From the NCBI GenBank assembly GCA_030641485.1, contig DAOWHJ010000152.1:1-5188 (forward strand): 5,188 bases of DNA, read 5' to 3'. The notes under the pieces were generated by a model. That model ran no database searches, was not told the origin of the DNA, and was given only the letters and a program-made list of their open reading frames with translations. Positions 1 to 5,188 of this stretch are shown here, one piece after another. Position 1 is the first letter of the stretch. Each line of letters begins with the position of its first letter. This DNA is from Pseudomonadota bacterium. Lineage in GTDB: Bacteria > Desulfobacterota > Anaeroferrophillalia > Anaeroferrophillales > Tharpellaceae. The position numbers and the translations under genes are program-made.

Positions 1-2181
1 AGCAATGATGAAATTCTCTGTTCAGATGAAGTCTATCGTATCTACGGTCTTAACCCTGAGGGCAAAAAGATTGATTTTAAAACATCTACCAGTATGGTCC
101 ATTTTGATGATCGCAGCGCTGTTAATCAGATCCTGAATAAGGCTCTTAATTCCGAGCAAGATTCCTATGATATTGAATATCGGATTGTACGCCCTGATGG
201 CAGCTTACGTTTTGTCCATGCGCAGGGCGAGATGTTTTTGGATGATAGTGGTAATCCATACAAGATGCTGGGAACATTTTTGGATATCACAGAGCATAAA
301 AAAAATGAGCAGAACTTGATTGAAGCCCGGGAAGATGCCGAATCAGCGACCCGGGTTAAGGATGAATTCTTAGCCAATATGAGTCATGAGATCAGAACTC
401 CGATGAATGCTATCACCGGTTACACCGAACTTGTTTTAGAGACTGAACTCAGCCCTAAACAGACCGATTACCTCTGTAAAATTCAGCAGTCTACTTCAGC
501 TCTGTTAGTTGTAATTGACGAAATTCTCGATTTCTCCAAGATTAAAGCCGGAGCCTTAGAGCTCGAAGAGATCAATTTTCGTCCCGCTACCATTATTCAT
601 AATATCTCTACTATCTTCAGCAGCCAGAGCAATGATAAGGGGCTGAATCTGGTTTTCGATCTTGATTCCAGACTGCCTAAAGTTTTGCGGGGTGATTCCA
701 GACAGATTAACCAGGTTTTGGTTAATCTTACCTCTAATGCGATTAAATTTACTGAACAGGGTGAAGTTAAAGTCTCGATTGCAGAGGTTGGACGCGATGA
801 TTCGGCGGTTAAGGTTAAATTTTCGCTTAGAGACAGCGGTATCGGCATCGAAAAAGATACTTTGCAAAGAATCTTTACCTCTTTTACCCAGGCCGATAAC
901 TCGACTACCAGAAAATACGGTGGTACCGGTTTAGGTTTGACTATCTGTGCCCAACTAATCAAACTTATGGGTGGAAAAATTGCAGTAGAAAGCACACCTG
1001 GTCAGGGTTCTCTGTTTTTCTTCACCCTGGATTTGGCAGTTGGAGATGGGGGTAAGACTATGTCTGGAGAAAGTTTAGACTTACCGGTCGAAGTTGTGGT
1101 TAATCGCAAAGCTCCGGCCATTTTGCGGGGATGCCGGGTTCTTTTGGTCGAGGATAATTTGATTAACCAGCAGGTGGCTCTGGAAAAGCTGAAAAAAATT
1201 GGCCTTATTGTCGAGCTTGCGGTTAATGGCCGGGAAGCGGTTAAGGCGGCTGCAGAGAGAGATTATGATGCCATTCTTATGGATATCCAGATGCCGGTTA
1301 TGGATGGTTTAACCGCGGCTACATTGATTCGTAAAGAGGAAGCGGTTCGGCGCGGAAGCGGTATCGGCCGCCGGGTGCCGATTATTGCCATGACCGCCAA
1401 TATTATGTGTGCCAATGACATGGCTGAAGATGAGAAAAAAAGTCTTGCAGCCGGTATGGATGCGCATATTGGCAAGCCGATTGATATCGAGTCACTCGAT
1501 CAAACCTTGATCAACTGTATTGCGCCGGAACGCGTAAAAAGGGCCATCCCCGCGGTTGTAAAGGGTGACAAATTGGCCCTCTTTCCAGATTCTCTGCCAG
1601 GTCTGGAGTTGGCGAAAGGTTTGCAAAACCTGGAAGGTAATCTCAAGCTCTACAAAAAACTTTTGCGCAGTTTTCTCAGTGATAACCTGACCACAGTGAG
1701 TCAGGTTAAAACCGCTCTGGTGCAGAATGATCGTGCTAAGGTTCGTCTTCTGATCCACACGATTAAAGGTGTAGCCGGTAATCTCGGAGCCTTTGACCTG
1801 CAAAAGGCAGCAGCTCTTTTAGAGGAACCTCTGATTTTGAGTGAAACCTCTAATCTGGATGATCATTTTACCCAACTGTTCGATGATTTCAGTTACCACC
1901 TGCAAAGAGTCATGGAGTCGATCAAAAAACTGCCTCTGGTCGAAGAAGAGACAAAATTGTCAAAACCGTTGGACCTGGAAAAAGTCAAACTCCAACTGGC
2001 TGTACTGGATGAATTATTGCAAAGGAGTGATTTTCAGGCTCTCGCCCGGTTTAACGAACTCAAACCCGCACTCCTGACCCTAGAAGTAAGCGGTACGTTG
2101 AAAAAACTTGAACATGCAATTGAATCTTTCGCCTTTCAACCGGCTCGAGAAGAGTTAGTTGTTCTTCAACAGAAAATGTAA
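1..2181 (+). CDS. Hybrid sensor histidine kinase (PAS-HisKA-HATPase-REC-HPt), 5' end missing
   Basis: Frame 1 is open from the first base, so this is the C-terminal 726 residues of a longer protein; the ATG at 94 lies inside a PAS fold and is not the start. Numbering from base 1: PAS_3-like domain with PAC tail (about 1-103), HisKA with H-box ANMSHEIRTP and phospho-acceptor H129, HATPase with N-box (N242, N246), G1 DSGIGI (278-283) and G2 GGTGLGL (307-313). A receiver follows (about 379-503) with acidic pair E384/D385, acceptor D428, T465 and K492, then an HPt domain with H586 in HTIKG. All catalytic residues are present, so the visible part looks functional. The last ~100 residues are a helical tail common after HPt in this family. 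Known role: autophosphorylation on H129, then relay to D428 and H586 and out to a response regulator. The input ligand and any membrane segments lie upstream, outside the window. The stop overlaps the next start (TAATG), pointing to one operon with the broken regulator. Confidence 0.95.
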   Translation, partial: SNDEILCSDEVYRIYGLNPEGKKIDFKTSTSMVHFDDRSAVNQILNKALNSEQDSYDIEYRIVRPDGSLRFVHAQGEMFLDDSGNPYKMLGTFLDITEHKKNEQNLIEAREDAESATRVKDEFLANMSHEIRTPMNAITGYTELVLETELSPKQTDYLCKIQQSTSALLVVIDEILDFSKIKAGALELEEINFRPATIIHNISTIFSSQSNDKGLNLVFDLDSRLPKVLRGDSRQINQVLVNLTSNAIKFTEQGEVKVSIAEVGRDDSAVKVKFSLRDSGIGIEKDTLQRIFTSFTQADNSTTRKYGGTGLGLTICAQLIKLMGGKIAVESTPGQGSLFFFTLDLAVGDGGKTMSGESLDLPVEVVVNRKAPAILRGCRVLLVEDNLINQQVALEKLKKIGLIVELAVNGREAVKAAAERDYDAILMDIQMPVMDGLTAATLIRKEEAVRRGSGIGRRVPIIAMTANIMCANDMAEDEKKSLAAGMDAHIGKPIDIESLDQTLINCIAPERVKRAIPAVVKGDKLALFPDSLPGLELAKGLQNLEGNLKLYKKLLRSFLSDNLTTVSQVKTALVQNDRAKVRLLIHTIKGVAGNLGAFDLQKAAALLEEPLILSETSNLDDHFTQLFDDFSYHLQRVMESIKKLPLVEEETKLSKPLDLEKVKLQLAVLDELLQRSDFQALARFNELKPALLTLEVSGTLKKLEHAIESFAFQPAREELVVLQQKM

Positions 2182-2428
2182 TGTATAATACTTTGAACAG
2201 TATACTTACTAAACAGCGAATCCTGATTGTTGATGATGCTCCCGCCAATATGACCATACTTGGCGAGGTCTTGCGTGAAAACTATGAAATATCGATCGCC
2301 ACCAATGGCGATGATGCAATTGAGTTGGCGCAGAATTTGATGAGATGAAAAAACACACAACTTATGGTCGTGATGCTATTGTTAAATCAGATTTGGCCCT
2401 TGGCGGTAATAATACAACCTTCTTTTTT
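2181..2428 (+). pseudogene. Remnant of a REC-HD-GYP response regulator, internally deleted and truncated
   Basis: The ATG at 2181 shares its A with the kinase stop TAA (2179-2181). With no clear Shine-Dalgarno, translation was probably coupled to the kinase. The frame reads a receiver N-terminus, with RILIVDDAPAN (acidic pair DD) and then the second-helix region ATNGDDAIELAQ. After about 51 residues it runs into NLMR and a stop at 2346-2348 (55 codons), before the phospho-acceptor aspartate. From about 2333, one frame over, the sequence reads EFDEMKKHTTYGRDAI and on to ALGGNNTTF at about 2424. This is the stretch of HD-GYP domains that lies between the HD motif and the HHEKWDGSGYP-type motif. 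The HD metal motif, linker and GYP motif are all absent. Such regulators normally run to about 350 residues or more, so perhaps 200-300 residues were deleted at the junction near 2331-2336 and the C-terminus was lost near 2425. Intact members are c-di-GMP phosphodiesterases; this one cannot be. The HD-GYP assignment rests on remembered family consensus. Confidence 0.75.
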
Positions 2429-2555
2429 CGTCTTTTGAGTTACCTCGAAAAAATTGGGATTTCCCAGCAACTGGCGACTTGGCTGCTTTCTGTCCTGAGT
2501 CCGGTTTTAAGCGATTTTCGTTGTTCCGGTTCACGCCGAGCCCGGTGGGCCAATT
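2429..2555. other. Unattributed block between the broken regulator and the convergent receptor gene
   Basis: After the HD-GYP-like stretch ends near 2425, the translated sequence stops resembling that domain in any frame, and the minus-strand receptor gene begins its stop codon at 2558-2556. The block holds a perfect 5-bp inverted repeat TGGGA-TT-TCCCA (2455-2466) and two CCGGTT copies (2501-2506 and 2526-2531). Several frames are open through it. One is a basic 50-codon minus-strand frame from a GTG at 2534 to a TAA at 2382, rich in Lys/Arg and running antisense across the HD-GYP remnant. I do not recognise a protein family in any of these. It may be scar sequence from the rearrangement that destroyed the regulator, or one copy of a dispersed repeat. 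Confidence 0.4.
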
Positions 2556-2573
2556 TCAAGTGCTCGTTTTTTT
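2537..2573 (+). terminator. Possible rho-independent terminator for the kinase/regulator transcript
   Basis: CGAGC (2537-2541) pairs with GCTCG (2562-2566), and seven T follow at once (2567-2573), the right order for a + strand terminator. The loop is long (20 nt) and the stem only 5 bp. The T run is also the complement of the last Lys codons of the minus-strand receptor, so the resemblance may be accidental. A competing short stem GCCC-GGT-GGGC (2540-2550) lies inside. No matching T run exists for the opposite direction. Confidence 0.3.
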
Positions 2574-3962
2574 GCTGATCAGTTTTGCGTGTGCCTCGGG
2601 GTAGAGCTCTTTGACACAATCGGGACAGATTCCATGTGAAATATCAACCGCAAGGTGCTGGCTTATGTATTGTTCTACCCGGGTCCAATAGCCCTGGTCA
2701 TCGCGAATTTTATGGCAATTTGAACACATCGGCAATAATCCACTCAAGGTTTTAATCTCATCAAGTGAAGCCTGGAGCTGGTTGTTCTTTAGGTGAAGAT
2801 CTTCGTTTATAATTCTGATTTCGAGCAGGTGGTGGTTGTAGCTGTTAGCGATAAACACCAACTCTTTAACGCTTTTTTCCGTGGTTAAACTCTGAATCGA
2901 CTCCGAATTTTGGATGTTTGCAACCATTTCATCTACCGGGGTAACCAAGGACCGTTGCAAGTGACGCCAGCCAACGAGTATGCCACCACAAATTAGCAGC
3001 AGAAAAAGTCCGGCAAATAAGATGGTGTTTTTGATGAAATTTCGTTGTGTCGATAGGTCGAGCCGAAAGCGATAGATCAGAACTGAGTGAAAGTCAGGAC
3101 AGTTGTGGACCTTGCACCAATCCGAAATAACCACGCGATAGTAGTCTCTCACGTCACCACGATCGTTCTGGATTACGGTTGTTAAGGTCTGAGATTCCAG
3201 CAGTTTCAGGACCAGATCTTTTTCTTCCCCTGTCAGTGTGTGCTTTGAATTGGAAAAACTAGCAATATAGGGTTTTTGGTGGTAATCCTGTTCAATCATG
3301 TAGATTTCGACCTCTTTTATCAAGGTCGATTTTTGTTTGATCTCCTGCAGAGTGGCAAAAAACTTATTGTAATCAGTCAATCTGATGGCCAACTGAATGA
3401 AAAATCCGCCATTTCTAACGTGGGAGAGAGTATAAGCCCGAAATAGCTGGCTTGACGGTTCAAAAACCGGAAGGTCCAGTTTAATTCCGTCACCTTGTCG
3501 GGCATCACTTAAGGCTCGGCTGGCACTGGGAATCTTATCAAGATCAAGCCCCACTTCCGGAGAAAATGTACTCCTGAAAATCTTAAACTGGTCATCAATT
3601 AGGTTGACCTCAACCGGAGATCCGAGCCTCTCTTCAGCCTCTCTTTTAAATGCCTCAATTAGACCTTGTTTGGGGTCTTGAGATTCTTGCAAAATCTGTT
3701 CAAATTTACGGTGTATTTGCAGAGCCTTTGTGGAGACCGATCCAAACTCTGCTTTCATTTGTTGACTGTGCAGGTCGATAGATTTATCCAGTAGCATGGT
3801 TGTGTCTTCGATGCTGGATGAAAAGTAGTTATTAAGTTGTTGCTGGTTGAGGGAGAGGAAAATCAGAAATAGAACAATAACCACAGTAATCAGTGCTGAG
3901 AACATCACCAGAAAGGTTTTGCGCAAACTTGCTGAGGGGTGCTTGAATTGGCGGTAGAGCAT
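2556..3962 (-). CDS. Membrane sensor with periplasmic domain and C-terminal double-CxxC (probable zinc-binding) module
   Basis: The 468-residue product has a basic N-terminus, TM1 (about 17-38), a periplasmic region (about 40-310), TM2 (about 312-331), a HAMP-like linker with a conserved-looking proline (P342, to about 385) and a short coiled coil (about 385-405). A cysteine module follows (about 403-455): LSGLLPMCSNCHKIRDD with C413/C416, a central GYW and Y432, then HGICPDCVKELYP with C446/C449. The periplasmic part has a two-lobed look, suggestive of a double Cache-type fold, and a possible disulfide pair C283/C288. No kinase, GGDEF, EAL or chemoreceptor signalling domain is present. From memory, this cysteine module occurs at the C-terminus of PAS and receiver proteins in deltaproteobacteria; its output is unknown to me. 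Four cysteines suggest one metal site (inference). The ATG at 3962 is the first usable start after an in-frame TAA about 30 bases upstream, though no good Shine-Dalgarno precedes it. The gene converges on the kinase/regulator pair and diverges from the PhnD-type gene. Confidence 0.85.
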   Translation of the reverse strand: MLYRQFKHPSASLRKTFLVMFSALITVVIVLFLIFLSLNQQQLNNYFSSSIEDTTMLLDKSIDLHSQQMKAEFGSVSTKALQIHRKFEQILQESQDPKQGLIEAFKREAEERLGSPVEVNLIDDQFKIFRSTFSPEVGLDLDKIPSASRALSDARQGDGIKLDLPVFEPSSQLFRAYTLSHVRNGGFFIQLAIRLTDYNKFFATLQEIKQKSTLIKEVEIYMIEQDYHQKPYIASFSNSKHTLTGEEKDLVLKLLESQTLTTVIQNDRGDVRDYYRVVISDWCKVHNCPDFHSVLIYRFRLDLSTQRNFIKNTILFAGLFLLLICGGILVGWRHLQRSLVTPVDEMVANIQNSESIQSLTTEKSVKELVFIANSYNHHLLEIRIINEDLHLKNNQLQASLDEIKTLSGLLPMCSNCHKIRDDQGYWTRVEQYISQHLAVDISHGICPDCVKELYPEAHAKLISKKTST

Positions 3963-3994
3963 TGAACACCAACTAGTGAAATGTTGAAGTTAGG

Positions 3995-4228
3995 GTGAAA
4001 GATAAATTGATATCTTTTGAGGTAAACACGTATCTTATTCTTGTGCTTTTGTCAATGTTAAGTTGTTACTCAATGGTCAGGTTTTCCACGACGACCACTC
4101 CTAGGAAAATGTGCAAACGGTTGATATGGGTGGAGGTGAAGATGTGTGGATCAGATGTTGTGAATGCAGAGTTCCATCCCGACTGTAAAATAACAGTTCT
4201 AGCGCTATCAACAACGACCTCGTCATAG
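3995..4228 (+). CDS. Doubtful small ORF, possible short secreted or lipoprotein-like product
   Basis: A GTG-started frame of 77 codons. The N-terminus MKDKLISFEVNTYLILVLLS could pass for a signal peptide, and a cysteine follows in MLSC. The residues before it fit the lipobox poorly, with Met at -3 and Leu at -2. The remainder (Thr-rich, then several Cys) matches no family I know. There is no good ribosome binding site, and the codon use (AGG, ATA and CTA recurring) differs from the neighbouring genes. It lies in a divergent promoter region and is quite likely a chance ORF; it is kept here only because nothing excludes it. Confidence 0.18.
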   Translation: MKDKLISFEVNTYLILVLLSMLSCYSMVRFSTTTTPRKMCKRLIWVEVKMCGSDVVNAEFHPDCKITVLALSTTTSS

Positions 4229-4272
4229 CGACTTTGGCTGCAAAAAATATGGGTTGACTGTGGTTCCGAAAG

Positions 4273-4307
4273 TCGTGTAAGAACTTGTTATGCTGTGCGA
4301 TACACGA
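4273..4307. repeat. 7-bp inverted repeat upstream of the PhnD-type gene
   Basis: TCGTGTA (4273-4279) and TACACGA (4301-4307) are perfect reverse complements separated by 21 bases, and they bracket the candidate -35 hexamer of the downstream gene. That position would suit an operator or an RNA hairpin. A 7-bp match at this spacing is expected about once by chance in a region this size, so the match alone proves little. Confidence 0.35.
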
Positions 4308-4313
4308 TACATT
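4285..4313 (+). promoter_or_regulatory. Weak sigma70-like promoter candidate for the PhnD-type gene
   Basis: TTGTTA (4285-4290) and TACATT (4308-4313) are separated by 17 bases, and each matches four of six consensus positions. This would give a leader of roughly 90 bases before the ATG at 4412. The match is poor, and it is mentioned mainly because the repeats listed nearby overlap it. Confidence 0.22.
4298..4311. repeat. Tandem 7-bp direct repeat CGATACA x2
   Basis: CGATACA occurs twice without a gap (4298-4304 and 4305-4311). It overlaps the right arm of the inverted repeat and the candidate -10 hexamer, about 100 bases before the PhnD-type start. It could be a regulator half-site pair or a simple duplication. 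Confidence 0.4.
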
Positions 4314-4411
4314 AGTGATGCCTTAGGGGATGTCTTAAGTTTTGATGTTTGGTCCGCAGTGTGGGGTTGGTAAGAGTATTTTTGTTCCAATGATAACTGG
4401 AGAAAGAAAAA

Positions 4412-5188
4412 ATGAGGATAGTGAAGGTTTCATTTTCCAATCTCAGGAGCTCTCATTTTAAATTTATCTGCATGTTTGTATGTTTATTAGCTGTTAGCGC
4501 CAGTCAGTCGGTTTGGGCTCAGGAACCCCTGACTCTTGGGGTTCACCCCTTCCTCTCCTATATTGAAATTGAAAAAAATTTTGGCCCTTTAGCGACATAC
4601 CTGAGTCAGGAACTTAGCCGACCGGTGGTTGTACGGGTCGGCAGCAGTTACCAGGAACATATCGATACTATAGGTCATGATCAGCTTGATATAGCCTATA
4701 TCGGTCCCGCAGTATATGTTGCCTTGGTTGAAAAATACGGTCCTAAACCGCTCATTGTCTGTCAGGAGACTAATGGTTCGCCGGTTTTTAGAGGGGTAAT
4801 TGTTGTCAGAGGTGATTATCCGGCTACCTCTCTGGCTGAGTTGGGAGAGGGTGAACTTGCTTTTGTTGACGCTCACTCAACTATGGGGTTTCTCATCCCC
4901 AAGCTCATGTTGCAACAATCAGCCCCGCACCTTATTGCCAATCAGCGCTACCAGTTTGTAGGAAGCCACGAGAATGTTGCTTTGGGGGTTTTGGCCGGTG
5001 ATTTCATCGCGGGTGCGGTTAAAGAGGCGGTATATCAAAAGTTTAAACCCCGGGGCTTGAGAACGTTGGTGGCCACCCCGCCGATTGCCGAACATCTCTT
5101 TGTTGCCAGCAACAGACTTGCCGAGGCTACGGTTAAGCAGCTTCGGGTAGCAATGCTGAAACTCAACCAGGATAAAAATCTTCATTAG
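4412..5188 (+). CDS. PhnD-type periplasmic substrate-binding protein, possibly short at the C-terminus
   Basis: A 258-residue secreted protein. Its start is set by GGAG at 4399-4402, nine bases before the ATG. A Sec signal peptide has a basic n-region, hydrophobic FICMFVCLLAVSA and a likely cut after VWA (A36). The mature part begins LTLGVHPF and shows the usual PhnD order: FGPLATYLSQEL (about 57-68), QLDIAYIGPA (91-100), FVDAHSTMGF (151-160) where the family often has a Ser/Thr-rich Gly-Tyr loop, and GSHENVALGVLAGDFIAGAV (184-203). Members bind phosphate, phosphite, phosphonates or other small anions for ABC importers, and many in signalling-rich bacteria instead feed sensor kinases; which applies here cannot be told. 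No permease or ATPase gene is in view. The frame ends in a TAG at the last base, just after LNQDKNLH, roughly 25-30 residues earlier than usual. Either the protein is a short variant or it was cut by a mutation. It is transcribed divergently from the membrane receptor. Confidence 0.88.
   Translation: MRIVKVSFSNLRSSHFKFICMFVCLLAVSASQSVWAQEPLTLGVHPFLSYIEIEKNFGPLATYLSQELSRPVVVRVGSSYQEHIDTIGHDQLDIAYIGPAVYVALVEKYGPKPLIVCQETNGSPVFRGVIVVRGDYPATSLAELGEGELAFVDAHSTMGFLIPKLMLQQSAPHLIANQRYQFVGSHENVALGVLAGDFIAGAVKEAVYQKFKPRGLRTLVATPPIAEHLFVASNRLAEATVKQLRVAMLKLNQDKNLH

Larger units (their letters stand above)
3963..4411. other. Divergent intergenic region between receptor and PhnD-type gene
   Basis: This 449-base stretch separates two divergently transcribed genes and should hold both promoters. 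For the minus-strand receptor, a perfect TTGACA hexamer reads on the minus strand at 4055-4050, but no convincing -10 hexamer sits 16-18 bases downstream. For the PhnD-type gene, a weak candidate promoter is listed separately. The region also holds a doubtful 77-codon ORF (3995-4228), a bulged hairpin candidate (CGCTAT 4203-4208 with ATAGCG 4225-4230, plus an inner GAC/GTC pair) and repeats near 4273-4311. I see no tRNA, known riboswitch or insertion-sequence end. Confidence 0.6.

Noticed and set aside
94..96. ATG at 94 as the start of the histidine kinase
   Set aside because: The frame is open back to base 1, and the preceding 31 codons read SDEVYRIYGLNPEG, typical PAS sequence, so 94 is internal.
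597..995. Antisense 132-codon ORF within the kinase ATPase region
   Set aside because: It mirrors the conserved HATPase motifs on the other strand and is a shadow of the real gene.
2166..2360. Minus-strand ORFs over the kinase/regulator junction
   Set aside because: They are antisense to clear receiver-coding sequence (IVDDAPAN) and have no recognisable content.
2540..2550. GCCC-GGT-GGGC as a terminator for the minus-strand receptor
   Set aside because: The stem is 4 bp with a 3-base loop and no T run in the minus direction.
2345..2578. A 77-codon + strand ORF as an independent gene
   Set aside because: Its first ~28 residues are the interior of an HD-GYP domain and the rest matches nothing. 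It has no ribosome binding site and runs into the end of the convergent gene.
4018..4055. A full promoter for the receptor gene using TTGACA on the minus strand (4055-4050)
   Set aside because: At 16-18 bases spacing the -10 position shows only one or two consensus matches, so I mention the -35-like hexamer but do not call a promoter.
4412..5188. Naming the binding protein phnD and calling it a phosphonate transporter
   Set aside because: No phnC/phnE-like genes are visible, and the family binds several ligands and often works with sensor kinases.

Overview
The window looks like a piece of signal-transduction-rich chromosome from a Gram-negative bacterium. I would guess a Desulfobacterota/Deltaproteobacteria-type organism, from the style of the hybrid kinase, the REC/HD-GYP remnant and the C-terminal double-CxxC module. 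That assignment is from family knowledge, not from a marker gene. No tRNA, rRNA, CRISPR array or recognisable transposase is present.

Layout. (1) Positions 1-2181, + strand: the 3' part of a hybrid sensor histidine kinase (PAS, HisKA, HATPase, REC, HPt). Its reading frame is open to the left edge, so the true start lies outside. (2) Positions 2181 to about 2428, + strand: a broken response-regulator gene whose ATG overlaps the kinase stop. It holds the first ~51 residues of a receiver domain joined out of frame to ~30 residues of an HD-GYP domain. The middle and the end of the gene are missing. (3) About 2429-2555: a short block that matches neither neighbour. (4) Positions 3962-2556, - strand, convergent with (1)-(2): a two-pass membrane receptor with a periplasmic sensor region, a HAMP-like linker, a short coiled coil and a C-terminal CxxC...CxxC module in place of a known output domain. 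(5) Positions 3963-4411: a divergent intergenic region with one doubtful small ORF and a few small repeats. (6) Positions 4412-5188, + strand: a secreted PhnD-type (phosphate/phosphonate-binding-like) periplasmic protein that stops exactly at the window edge and looks short at its C-terminus.

How the parts may work together (inference). The kinase carries all the phosphorelay modules from His to Asp to His and was probably translationally coupled to a REC-HD-GYP regulator, which would have linked it to cyclic-di-GMP breakdown. That regulator has decayed, so the kinase either needs another partner or is an orphan. PhnD-type proteins in such genomes often serve as ligand-binding partners of sensor kinases, so the protein at 4412 may open a second sensory unit to the right. 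The minus-strand receptor is the most unusual intact gene, because its cytoplasmic output is a presumed metal-binding module of unknown function.
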